Position numbers and translations under genes: made by a program
Source: an uncultured Eremococcus sp.
GTDB lineage: Bacteria > Bacillota > Bacilli > Lactobacillales > Aerococcaceae
NCBI GenBank assembly: GCA_943914835.1
Contig: CALUDO010000004.1
Coordinates: 1 to 64,000, forward strand
Length of the DNA: 64,000 bases
Direction: 5' to 3'
The notes under the pieces: model-generated
Told to the model about the DNA's origin: nothing
What the model saw: the letters and a program-made list of their open reading frames with translations, nothing else
Database searches by the model: none
In this document: in pieces, positions 1 to 8,132 of the stretch
How positions within the stretch are numbered: position 1 is the first letter of the stretch
How the letters are laid out: each line of letters starts with the position of its first letter

Positions 1-125
1 ATCAATGCGATTTCTTTAATTTTATTATATGATTTTGATTGTATATATAATTCCCGGTCTTCTGCCTTTGTATACTTCCTAACAAGTGCTACACTTAACT
101 ATGTCAAGAGGAAGGAGCAGAGGAT

Positions 126-1877
126 ATGGATATGTTCTATAAACTGGCTTGGTTTTTCAAGCAGGAGAAGAAGGCATATATTATAGGGATTGTGATGTTG
201 ATTTTAGTGGGCCTCTTAACGGGGTTGGTTCCCATGATTCTAGGGCAGATGGTGGATGCCCTGGCTAATGGCAGTATGAATCGGGATAAACTGCTTATGT
301 GGTCCTTATTATTGTTGGCCATTGCCTTCGCTCAGTATGGAATTCGCTATGTCTGGCGGATGAATATCTTCGGGACTTCTGCTAAGTTAGCCCGCCTCTT
401 ACGTTTTAGGCTTTTTGATCATTACATATCCATGGATCAGGACTTCTTCCAAAAGTATCGAACAGGTGACCTGATGGCCCGGGCGACCAATGATTTGGGA
501 GCCATCCGAATGGTAGCGGGTGCAGGCATCTTGACCCTATTTGATTCAATTACTCAGGGACTGACCACCTTATTTATGATGACTGTATGGGTCGATTGGA
601 GACTGACCCTGGTCACTATTATACCGATTCCCTTCTTGGCTCTATTTATTCGTGTAGCAGGAGCCCGCTTAAATTATTACTCTAAGCAAGCCCAGGCAGC
701 CTTTGCTGGCTTGAATGACAAGGTTCAGGAGAGCGTTAACGGGGTTAAGGTCATTAAGACCTTTGGTCAAGAAGATTTAGACATAGAGGATTTTAAAGGG
801 ATGACTGAGGAGCTAGTGGCAAAGAATAAGCAGGTAATCCGCTTTGACTCTTCCTTTCGGCCAGACAGTCAGTTGATTATGGGCTTGGCCACCATGATTG
901 GCTTATTCTATGGGAGCTATTTAACGGTTCAAGGAGATTTGACTATTGGCCACCTGGTCGCTTTTATTTCTTATATTTCACGTCTTTCTTGGCCAATGAT
1001 AGCGGTTGGACGTCTGTTTAATATTTTGGAGAGGGGATCTGCTTCTTATGACCGGGTCCAGGAATTATTAGCCGAGGAATCCCATATCATTGAGAAAGAA
1101 TCAGCTATTTCTCAGGCGGTGGATAGTCCCATTGATTTCAAGGTTCAGTCCTTTACTTATCCTGGTGATGATCAGTCCAGTTTAGAAGATATCTGCTTTC
1201 ACCTAGAAAAGGGACAGACCTTAGGGATTGTGGGTAAGACCGGGTCAGGTAAGTCAACTATCTTCAAGCTCTTAATGCGAGACTTTGACCACTATCAAGG
1301 AAGTATTTCTTATAATGGGATCAATATTAAGGACTATCGCTTGGCGAGTTTATATGATCATATCGGTTATGTTCCTCAAGATAACTTCCTCTTCTCTCGG
1401 TCTATCCGTGATAATATTGCCTTTGCGAAACCAGCGGCCAGTCTGGCAGAAGTTGAAAGGGTGGCCAGACTAGCCAGTCTTGACCTGGATATTCAGGCTC
1501 TGCCGGAAGCCTACGATACTCTTGCGGGTGTACGAGGAGTGACCCTATCGGGCGGGCAACAGCAGCGGGTCTCTATAGCCCGGGCCTTGTTGGTTAATCC
1601 GTCGATTCTAATCTTAGATGATTCCCTGTCTGCTGTGGATGCAAAGATGGAAAGCCGTATCCTGAATGCGGTTAAAGCGAACCGTCAGGGTCAGACGACC
1701 GTGATTTCAGCCCACCGTATGTCTTCAGTCATGCATGCCGATGAAATCCTAGTTATTGATCAGGGCCGTATCATTGAAAGGGGCAGCCACCAAGATCTCA
1801 TGCAAAAGGGTGGCTGGTATCAAAGAACGTTTGAAAGTCAACAGTTAGATTTGGAAGGAGGGGAATGGCATGGCTAG
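126..1877 (+). CDS. Heterodimeric multidrug-type ABC exporter, half-transporter 1 (degenerate catalytic site)
   Basis: Half-size ABC exporter of 583 residues. Six membrane segments (about residues 15-300) are followed by one nucleotide-binding domain. The Walker A motif GKTGSGKST lies near residue 372 and the signature LSGGQQQR near 474. Walker B ends ILILDDS near 495, so the usual catalytic Glu is Asp. In heterodimeric exporters such as BmrCD, LmrCD or EfrAB, this marks the subunit that supplies the degenerate ATP site and the intact signature. A GAAGGAG ribosome site at 111-117 sits 8 bases before ATG 126; another in-frame ATG is at 132. The gene overlaps the next one by 8 bases, so the two subunits are translationally coupled. 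Export of drugs or amphipaths is inferred from the family; the substrate is unknown. Confidence 0.9.
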   Translation: MDMFYKLAWFFKQEKKAYIIGIVMLILVGLLTGLVPMILGQMVDALANGSMNRDKLLMWSLLLLAIAFAQYGIRYVWRMNIFGTSAKLARLLRFRLFDHYISMDQDFFQKYRTGDLMARATNDLGAIRMVAGAGILTLFDSITQGLTTLFMMTVWVDWRLTLVTIIPIPFLALFIRVAGARLNYYSKQAQAAFAGLNDKVQESVNGVKVIKTFGQEDLDIEDFKGMTEELVAKNKQVIRFDSSFRPDSQLIMGLATMIGLFYGSYLTVQGDLTIGHLVAFISYISRLSWPMIAVGRLFNILERGSASYDRVQELLAEESHIIEKESAISQAVDSPIDFKVQSFTYPGDDQSSLEDICFHLEKGQTLGIVGKTGSGKSTIFKLLMRDFDHYQGSISYNGINIKDYRLASLYDHIGYVPQDNFLFSRSIRDNIAFAKPAASLAEVERVARLASLDLDIQALPEAYDTLAGVRGVTLSGGQQQRVSIARALLVNPSILILDDSLSAVDAKMESRILNAVKANRQGQTTVISAHRMSSVMHADEILVIDQGRIIERGSHQDLMQKGGWYQRTFESQQLDLEGGEWHG

Positions 1878-3663
1878 GACGAAGTCATCTTCTATTTGGG
1901 GACGGAAGATGCCCATTAAGGAACAAGTAGAGGTAACAGGGCGGATGATGACTTTTGCTAAGAAGCAGGGCAAGTCATATCTACTTGCGGGTATCTGCAA
2001 TGCGACCTCCGTCATTGTGGCTGTGGTCATGCCTAAACTGGTCCAGATTTTTATAGATCAAGAAGTCACTAGTAAGGCATTGACCTGGCAGAAAATGAGT
2101 TTATTTATTTTGCTTTATGGGGGCTTACTGCTTTTGCAGGCTGTGTCAAATTACTTTGCCTTTTATATCTTTTCTTTGGCCACGGAGAAAACAGTAGAGG
2201 ACATTCGAAATACTATCTTCGCCCATATCCATTCTCTGGGCTTGTCTTTCTTTGATCAGACCCCAGCAGGGTCCATTATTTCTCGAGTAACCAATGATAC
2301 TGAAAGTCTTAAGTCTTTCTGGCAAGTTTTCTATTCTTTATTTGAAGGTTTCGCCACCGTCCTCTTTGTCTTGGGAGGGATGTTTATAGTTAACCCAGCC
2401 ATGGCTGTCTATTTTATTGCCTATATTCCAGTCATGTTAGCTATTATATGGTTCTATCAATCCTATAGTTCACGTATCTATCGCTTGATGAGGGAGAATC
2501 TGTCGCGGTTAAATACCAAGATTAATGAATCGATTCAAGGGATTGCGGTCATCCAGCATTTTCACCAGGCTGACCGTATTCGGGCAGAATTTAAGGACTT
2601 GAATGATCAACACTACCAGAATCGCCGGTCTATCATTTCTATGAATGCCCTAAGCCTGCAATCCTCTATTGGTCTACTGGAGGGGATTTCTTTGGCCATG
2701 GTGGTCTATGTCCTAGGCCACCAATACTTTGAAGGTATGGTTGAAATCGGGGTGATCTACGCCTTTATTCAGTATTCTAGTCAGTTCTTTCGCCCCATGG
2801 CTATGATGATGGACAGCTTATCCCTGCTCCAGGATGGGACCGTGGCTTCTTATCGTATCTTATCTTATTTAGATAATCAGAACCTGGCGCCGCAACAAAT
2901 GTCTGATCCTCTGGCTAAGATTGATCATGCCCGCTTAGAAGTTAGTCACTTGACCTTCTCCTATAATGATAAGCATCCAGTGCTTAAAGATATTTCCTTT
3001 ACGGTAGAGCCTGGTCAAACCTTGGCGATTGTAGGGCATACAGGTTCTGGCAAATCGTCGATTATCAATGTTCTCATGCGCTTCTACGAATTTCAGGAAG
3101 GGGAGATTCGTATTGATGGCCATTCCATTCGAGATTTTGATTACGACTATTATCGGTCGCAAATCGGTCTTGTTCTCCAGGACTCCTTCCTCTTCTATGG
3201 GGATGTGGCTCGAAATATTAAACTATTGAGTCCTGACCTGTCTAATCAGGATATGGTTGAAGCGGCTCGGTTTGTTCATGCAGACCAGTTTATTGAAAAA
3301 GATCCTCTAGCTTATCAAGCCCAAGTTATCGAAGGTGGGGCGGCATATTCTAGTGGGGAGAAGCAATTAATTTCCTTTGCTCGGACCATGGCTCGTCAGC
3401 CAAAATTATTGATTCTAGATGAGGCCACGGCCCATATTGATAGCGAAACTGAGACTAGGATTCAAGCGAGTTTAAGACAAATGCGGAAAGACCGGTCCAC
3501 CATTGCTATAGCCCATCGTTTATCCACAATCAAGGATGCAGACCACATTCTGGTCCTGGACCAGGGAGAAGTGATTGAAGCTGGTAGTCATGAACAACTG
3601 ATCGAAGCTAAAGGGGTCTACTATCAAATGTATCAAGTACAAACCCAGTCACACTCCCAATAG
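1870..3663 (+). CDS. Heterodimeric multidrug-type ABC exporter, half-transporter 2 (canonical Walker B)
   Basis: Partner of the preceding half-transporter, 597 residues, with a transmembrane domain followed by a nucleotide-binding domain. Walker A (GHTGSGKSS) is near residue 390. Walker B is canonical, LLILDEAT near 513, with the catalytic Glu. The signature is eroded, reading SSGEKQL instead of LSGGQ near 493. This is complementary to subunit 1: one composite site has an intact signature and Glu, the other lacks both. Asymmetry of this kind is typical of the BmrCD, LmrCD, EfrAB and PatAB group. It ends shortly before a strong hairpin at 3693-3734, so the operon appears to be just two genes in this window. 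Its upstream end lies at the window edge. Confidence 0.9.
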   Translation: MARTKSSSIWGRKMPIKEQVEVTGRMMTFAKKQGKSYLLAGICNATSVIVAVVMPKLVQIFIDQEVTSKALTWQKMSLFILLYGGLLLLQAVSNYFAFYIFSLATEKTVEDIRNTIFAHIHSLGLSFFDQTPAGSIISRVTNDTESLKSFWQVFYSLFEGFATVLFVLGGMFIVNPAMAVYFIAYIPVMLAIIWFYQSYSSRIYRLMRENLSRLNTKINESIQGIAVIQHFHQADRIRAEFKDLNDQHYQNRRSIISMNALSLQSSIGLLEGISLAMVVYVLGHQYFEGMVEIGVIYAFIQYSSQFFRPMAMMMDSLSLLQDGTVASYRILSYLDNQNLAPQQMSDPLAKIDHARLEVSHLTFSYNDKHPVLKDISFTVEPGQTLAIVGHTGSGKSSIINVLMRFYEFQEGEIRIDGHSIRDFDYDYYRSQIGLVLQDSFLFYGDVARNIKLLSPDLSNQDMVEAARFVHADQFIEKDPLAYQAQVIEGGAAYSSGEKQLISFARTMARQPKLLILDEATAHIDSETETRIQASLRQMRKDRSTIAIAHRLSTIKDADHILVLDQGEVIEAGSHEQLIEAKGVYYQMYQVQTQSHSQ

Positions 3664-3692
3664 GAGATAGATAAGGCGATAATGTCATAAAA

Positions 3693-3734
3693 AATCCCCC
3701 ATAAGCAGTCACACAAATGATCTTATGAGGGATT
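3693..3734. terminator. Bidirectional intrinsic terminator between exporter operon and plsC
   Basis: A 13-base inverted repeat with one mismatch (AATCCCCCATAAG / CTTATGAGGGATT) is flanked by A-rich sequence on one side and T-rich sequence on the other. The two flanking genes converge here, so the hairpin can serve both strands. Confidence 0.8.
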
Positions 3735-3753
3735 ATTATATTTACTTCTTGTT

Positions 3754-4380
3754 TTAGTTTTTGGCTTGAGGAAGATAATGGTAATCAGGGTCTAGACTCT
3801 GGTCCAAATCGTCAAAGGCTTGGGCCAGTTTTTGATCAATCGCCTTAAGGTCTTCTTTGTTATAGGCTAAGTTTGGATCATAGGCTATGGCTTGGCCGAA
3901 GGCAAGTTTGGCTTGTTTACGGGAAAAGAATTCTTTGAAGTTTAGGGGAGGTTGGATCGTAATCGGGATAATCGCTGCTTTGGCCCGGCGTTGAATAAAG
4001 GAGGTTCCCCCTTTGATCTCTGTAGCATAGCGACTGCCTGAAGGGAAAATCCCTAGATGTTCTCGGTCCTTCTTTAAATAATTGACCGCTGTCCGCAGAC
4101 TAGCGGTAGAAGGGTGGTCGCGGTTGACCGGAAACATGCCGGCCTTGGTGAGAAGGTAATTCATCCAAGACTTATCAAAAAGACTATCCTTAGCCATGAA
4201 ATGGATGGGTTGGGGATATAAGGCAAAAGCTATATAGAAGGGGTCAAAGAGCGATCGGTGGGTAGAAGCAAGGATAAGGGGCTGGTCTTGAGGGAGCTTG
4301 TCTAAGCCTTCAATATGACTCGGACCATTAAAGAGCCAGAAAAGACCCTTTAGAATGGGGACAATAATCTTATAAAACAT
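3754..4380 (-). CDS. plsC: 1-acyl-sn-glycerol-3-phosphate acyltransferase
   Basis: Membrane-associated acyltransferase of 208 residues. It transfers a second acyl chain to lysophosphatidic acid to make phosphatidic acid, the phospholipid precursor. The catalytic HX4D motif is present as HRSLFD near residue 42, and the glycerophosphate-binding motif as FPSGSRY near 114. Ser replaces the Glu of the classical FPEGTR motif, a variant I associate with Lactobacillales PlsC. The N-terminus is hydrophobic (FYKIIVPILKGLFWLF) and probably anchors the protein. On the minus strand an AAAGG site precedes the ATG. It is transcribed alone, divergently from the glutaminyl-cyclase-like gene. It fits functionally with pgsA elsewhere in the window. 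Confidence 0.9.
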   Translation of the reverse strand: MFYKIIVPILKGLFWLFNGPSHIEGLDKLPQDQPLILASTHRSLFDPFYIAFALYPQPIHFMAKDSLFDKSWMNYLLTKAGMFPVNRDHPSTASLRTAVNYLKKDREHLGIFPSGSRYATEIKGGTSFIQRRAKAAIIPITIQPPLNFKEFFSRKQAKLAFGQAIAYDPNLAYNKEDLKAIDQKLAQAFDDLDQSLDPDYHYLPQAKN

Positions 4381-4444
4381 AGTAAATTCCTTTCTTACAA
4401 AGTGGAATTAGTATACCATAAGACAGAGTAGTTGACATTTGAAC

Positions 4445-4474
4445 TTGTTAAGAAGGCAACTATTGGGTTACAAT
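4445..4474 (+). promoter_or_regulatory. Candidate promoter for glutaminyl-cyclase-like gene and tgt
   Basis: TTGTTA (4445-4450) and TACAAT (4469-4474) are separated by 18 bases in the divergent intergenic region. A consensus TTGACA at 4432-4437 lies nearby but has no well-spaced -10 box. Read by eye only. Confidence 0.4.
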
Positions 4475-4508
4475 TTATTAGCATCCTTTAAGGAGTGGAA
4501 ATTTAAGC

Positions 4509-5276
4509 ATGAAGAAAAGCATTTTTGTTTGTCTGGCTGGTCTGACCGTCTTGCTGGCTCTTAAATCGAATGTATCCGCACGTGGGAAGATTCAGGTCTT
4601 AAAGACCTATCCATTTGATGCGACTGCCTTTACCCAGGGATTAGAATATGCAGGTAACCAGGAAGTCTTGTTAGGGACGGGGCGTAAGGGTGAGTCCCGG
4701 ATTGAATATTTCAATGTAAGCAGTGGAAAGAGTCGACAAAGACAGGACTTAAGCCATCACTATTTTGGCGAAGGCGTGACTCAGAGTAAAGACTTCATCT
4801 ATCAATTAACTTGGAAGTCTGGTGTGGCTTTTCGTAGAAAGAAGAATAGCCTAGAGGAAATCGACCGGTTGACTTATGATGGAGAAGGTTGGGGCCTAGC
4901 CTATAATCCAGAACAAGGACATATATACATGTCAGATGGATCTAACCGAATACAAGTTAGAGATGAAGATTTTCACTTAATTTCTGATTTTTACGTGACA
5001 CATAAGGGTCAGCCCATGAACCGAATCAATGAGTTGGAATATGCTAATGGATATCTTTATGCTAATATCTGGCAAAGTAATCTTATAATTAAAATGGACC
5101 CTAAGAGTGGACAAGTAGTGGACTTCTATGACTTTACCCAGGTCCTTAGAGATAATTTCACTTCCAAGGAAAGAGACCAGATGGATGTCCTAAATGGTAT
5201 TGCCCATATTGAAGGCAATACTTTCTACATTACGGGCAAGTTCTACCCTAAGATTTTAAAAGTTCGTCTGGATTAA
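4509..5276 (+). CDS. Secreted glutaminyl-peptide cyclotransferase family protein
   Basis: Protein of 255 residues with an N-terminal signal peptide: MKKS, a hydrophobic run, then cleavage probably after VSA near residue 24. The body matches the plant-type glutamine cyclotransferase (PF05096-like) beta-propeller family. This rests on the AFTQGLEY segment near residue 37, repeated GLAY, NELEY and NGIAH stretches, and the overall length. The family converts N-terminal Gln to pyroglutamate on peptides; here the protein would act outside the membrane. Its substrates are unknown. A ribosome site AGGAG (4491-4495) is rather far (13 bases) from the ATG, and no closer in-frame start exists. It lies 27 bases before tgt and probably shares its transcript, though no functional link to queuosine is evident. 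Confidence 0.75.
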   Translation: MKKSIFVCLAGLTVLLALKSNVSARGKIQVLKTYPFDATAFTQGLEYAGNQEVLLGTGRKGESRIEYFNVSSGKSRQRQDLSHHYFGEGVTQSKDFIYQLTWKSGVAFRRKKNSLEEIDRLTYDGEGWGLAYNPEQGHIYMSDGSNRIQVRDEDFHLISDFYVTHKGQPMNRINELEYANGYLYANIWQSNLIIKMDPKSGQVVDFYDFTQVLRDNFTSKERDQMDVLNGIAHIEGNTFYITGKFYPKILKVRLD

Positions 5277-5303
5277 GGCGGACGGAAAGGAATTTGAATA
5301 GAT

Positions 5304-6449
5304 ATGACAAAAGCTGCAGTAACATATGAATTAATCAAGGAAGAGAAGGATACAGGCGCTCGTTTAGGAATCCTACATACCCCCCATGGGTCTTTTGAAA
5401 CGCCCATGTATATGCCAGTAGGAACTCTGGCTACAGTCAAGAGTCTATCGCCTGAAGAATTAAAAGAAATGGGCGCGGGAGTGATTCTTTCCAATACCTA
5501 CCATCTATGGTTAAGGCCAGGAGAAGATATCGTTGAAGAAGCAGGGGGCTTGCACCAATTCATGAATTGGGACCAGGGTATCTTGACGGATTCAGGTGGT
5601 TTCCAAGTCTTCTCTTTAAGTGATCGAAGGAAATTAACTGAAGAAGGTGTCCACTTCCGCAGTCACCTGGATGGGTCCAAACTCTTCTTATCGCCAGAAA
5701 AAGCGATTCAGATTCAGACAGCTCTTGGGTCTGATATCATGATGAGTCTAGATGAATGTCCGCCATATTATGAATCTTATGACTATGTTAAGAAGTCAGT
5801 AGCTCGGACGACACGATGGGCAGAGCGTGGGCTCAAGGCGCATGAAAATACTGATAATCAGGCTTTATTTGGCATTGTTCAGGGAGCAGGATATAAGGAC
5901 CTCCGTATTCAGCATGCTAAGGACTTGGCTTCGATGGACTTCCCCGGTTACTCTATTGGCGGTCTGTCCGTAGGAGAGAGTAAGGAAGAGATGAACGAAG
6001 TCTTAGACTATTTAACTCCAGTCATGCCTAAGCACAAGCCCCGGTATTTGATGGGAGTAGGGTCACCGGACGCCTTGATTGATGGAGCTATTCGCGGTGT
6101 AGATATGTTCGACTGTGTCTTGGCCACCCGGATTGCCCGTAATGGAACCTGTATGACCTCTTCTGGCCGTCTAGTGGTCAAGAATGCCAAGTATGCTCGG
6201 GACTTCCACCCCATTGATGACCAGTGCGATTGCTATACTTGTCGGAATTATTCTCGAGCTTATGTTCGTCACTTGATTAAGACGGATGAAACTTTTGGTC
6301 TAAGATTGGCTTCCATCCATAACACTTACTTCTTGCTCCAATTGATGCGGGATGTCCGGCAAGCGATTCGAGAGGATAATTTATTAGATTTCCGTCAAGC
6401 CTTCTTTGAAGCTTATGGCTATAACCAGCCAAATGCACGAGCTTTCTAG
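5304..6449 (+). CDS. tgt: tRNA-guanine(34) transglycosylase (queuine/preQ1 tRNA-ribosyltransferase)
   Basis: TGT exchanges guanine 34 for preQ1 in GUN-anticodon tRNAs, a key queuosine step. The protein has 381 residues, the usual length. Visible marks are SNTYHL near residue 65, the substrate-binding DSGGFQVFSL near 98, GGLSVGE near 220, and the zinc site CDCYTC followed by a downstream His near 310-340. QueA, the next enzyme of the pathway, is encoded about 45 kb away behind ruvAB. yajC follows directly. Canonical bacterial clusters read ruvA-ruvB-queA-tgt-yajC, so this locus is the detached distal half of that cluster. Confidence 0.97.
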   Translation: MTKAAVTYELIKEEKDTGARLGILHTPHGSFETPMYMPVGTLATVKSLSPEELKEMGAGVILSNTYHLWLRPGEDIVEEAGGLHQFMNWDQGILTDSGGFQVFSLSDRRKLTEEGVHFRSHLDGSKLFLSPEKAIQIQTALGSDIMMSLDECPPYYESYDYVKKSVARTTRWAERGLKAHENTDNQALFGIVQGAGYKDLRIQHAKDLASMDFPGYSIGGLSVGESKEEMNEVLDYLTPVMPKHKPRYLMGVGSPDALIDGAIRGVDMFDCVLATRIARNGTCMTSSGRLVVKNAKYARDFHPIDDQCDCYTCRNYSRAYVRHLIKTDETFGLRLASIHNTYFLLQLMRDVRQAIREDNLLDFRQAFFEAYGYNQPNARAF

Positions 6450-6508
6450 ATATTTACTAGATTTTATGATATGATTGCCAGGAATTTAATTTAGAAAGAG
6501 GTATTTTA

Positions 6509-6868
6509 ATGGAATTACTCGTTCAATTACTCCCTATGATTGTGATCTTTGCCGCTATGTATTTCTTTATGATACGTCCTCAACAGAAACAAGCCAAAGA
6601 AAAGCAAAATATGATTAAGGCTATGAAACCTGGTGATGAAGTCTTAACCATTGGTGGTCTTTATGGTTTAGTTTCTGAAGTTGACCAAGCTGCTGGTAAA
6701 GTAGTCATCGACTGTGAGGGAATCTATTTAACCTTCGCTTTAAGTGCGATTAGAGAAGTGGTTTCTTCAAATGGACCTGCTGCTTATGCTCCTGAGGATA
6801 CAAGTGTGACTTCAGACCAAACTGAAGAAGTGACACAAGGGCAACCTGCTTTTGATTCTGAAGACTAG
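6509..6868 (+). CDS. yajC: Preprotein translocase accessory subunit YajC
   Basis: Small inner-membrane protein of 119 residues that associates with SecDF-YidC/SecYEG. It has one N-terminal membrane segment (residues about 4-22) ending in the conserved YFFMIRPQQKQ motif, then the YajC core with MKPGDEVLTIGG near residue 40. The C-terminal 25 residues are acidic and low in complexity. It follows tgt as in many bacteria and is closed by a strong hairpin at 6893-6924. No secD or secF is visible in the window. Confidence 0.93.
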   Translation: MELLVQLLPMIVIFAAMYFFMIRPQQKQAKEKQNMIKAMKPGDEVLTIGGLYGLVSEVDQAAGKVVIDCEGIYLTFALSAIREVVSSNGPAAYAPEDTSVTSDQTEEVTQGQPAFDSED

Positions 6869-6892
6869 TCATGCATGTCACCCTATGCAAGT

Positions 6893-6924
6893 AAGACCAG
6901 CCACTTTAGGCTGGTCTTTTTTTA
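6893..6924 (+). terminator. Intrinsic terminator after yajC
   Basis: Ten-base perfect stem AAGACCAGCC / GGCTGGTCTT with a short loop, followed by a run of T. It ends the tgt-yajC unit just before the dinB promoter. Confidence 0.9.
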
Positions 6925-6937
6925 AAATCTAAAAAGC

Positions 6938-6975
6938 AAACATATGTTCTGTTTCAGCCAGAGATATGATATAAT
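6938..6975 (+). promoter_or_regulatory. LexA (SOS) box and promoter of dinB
   Basis: AAACATATGTTC (6938-6949) matches the Gram-positive LexA operator core GAACATATGTTC at 11 of 12 positions. A perfect -10 hexamer TATAAT is at 6970-6975. A 17-base spacer would put the -35 element at 6947-6952, overlapping the operator, as expected for repression. The same operator occurs before recA in this window. Confidence 0.8.
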
Positions 6976-7006
6976 TCAGGAAGAAAAATGAGACAGGAGG
7001 AAAAGA

Positions 7007-8122
7007 ATGCGATACGGTCTCTTAACTTTTGAAGAACCGCAGATCGATAGCTCGCGCAAGATTCTGCATGTAGATATGGATGCCTTCTATGCTTCGATTG
7101 AGATACGAGACAAACCTGGCTTGGCTAATCAACCGGTAGTTATCGCCAGGCATCCAGAAGTGACCGGAGGCAAGGGGATTGTGGCTACCTGTAATTATAA
7201 AGCTCGTCAATATGGGATTCATTCGGCTATGCCAGCTGTGGAAGCTTATCGTTTATGTCCCAAGGCTGTCTTTGTTCCTGGTCGTCATGCCTATTATCAA
7301 GAAGTTTCTCAGCAAATACGGGATATTTTCTATCAATATACAGATCTGGTTGAGCCCTTATCCTTAGATGAGGCCTACCTGGATGTGACCCACAATAAAA
7401 AGGGGGATCCATCGGCTCTAAGAATTGCCCAAACCATCCAAAGGGAAATTTATGAGACCTTACACTTAACATCCTCGGTGGGAGTGTCCTATAATAAGTT
7501 TATCGCTAAGATAGCTTCTGATTATCATAAACCCCATGGAATTACCTTGGTGACCCCAGCTGACGCCATTGACTTTCTCAAAGACCTTCCCATCGACAAG
7601 TTCTATGGTGTTGGTCAACGGTCGATTGACCGTTTCCATGAGTTAGGAATATACAAGGGGGCCGATCTCTATCAGATGGAACTTGACGATTTGATTCAGT
7701 CTTTTGGAAAGATGGGTTATTCCTTATATTTTAAGGTTCGAGGAATCCATTCTTCGCCAGTATCCAGCCATCGCGACCGGAAGTCTATTGGCAAGGAGTC
7801 CACCTTCTCCCATTTTACACAGGATGAAGGGGAGGTCATTACTTACCTAGACCGGCTAGCTTTACAGGTCTATACTAATTATCAGCAGAAGGGGGTTCGT
7901 CCCCATACGGTGACCTTAAAGGTCCGTTACCAAGATTTCACAACAGTGACCCGTCAGGCTAAGCATGAAATGGCTATTATGACCTTGAATGATTTGCAGG
8001 CGGCTGTTTTGGACCTCTGGCATACCTATGGTGATTTGAGTCAGTCTGTCCGTCTATTGGGGGTAACAGTGTCACAGTTTGAAGCGGAGGGGATTGAGAG
8101 CTTCCCCTTAAATATTGAATAG
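7007..8122 (+). CDS. dinB: DNA polymerase IV (Y-family, translesion)
   Basis: Error-prone lesion-bypass polymerase, 371 residues. Catalytic motifs are HVDMDAFYASIE near residue 21 (metal-binding Asp) and PLSLDEAYLDVT near 118 (Asp-Glu pair). A helix-hairpin-helix follows (IDKFYGVGQR near 196), with a little-finger domain at the C-terminus. It begins with an extra stretch (MRYGLLTFEEPQIDSSR) before the conserved start, common in Lactobacillales DinB. A strong AGGAGG-type site lies a few bases before ATG 7007. The LexA box upstream indicates SOS control. The stop lies 10 bases before the ZIP transporter start, so read-through transcription is likely. Confidence 0.96.
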   Translation: MRYGLLTFEEPQIDSSRKILHVDMDAFYASIEIRDKPGLANQPVVIARHPEVTGGKGIVATCNYKARQYGIHSAMPAVEAYRLCPKAVFVPGRHAYYQEVSQQIRDIFYQYTDLVEPLSLDEAYLDVTHNKKGDPSALRIAQTIQREIYETLHLTSSVGVSYNKFIAKIASDYHKPHGITLVTPADAIDFLKDLPIDKFYGVGQRSIDRFHELGIYKGADLYQMELDDLIQSFGKMGYSLYFKVRGIHSSPVSSHRDRKSIGKESTFSHFTQDEGEVITYLDRLALQVYTNYQQKGVRPHTVTLKVRYQDFTTVTRQAKHEMAIMTLNDLQAAVLDLWHTYGDLSQSVRLLGVTVSQFEAEGIESFPLNIE

Positions 8123-8132
8123 GAGAATGATT

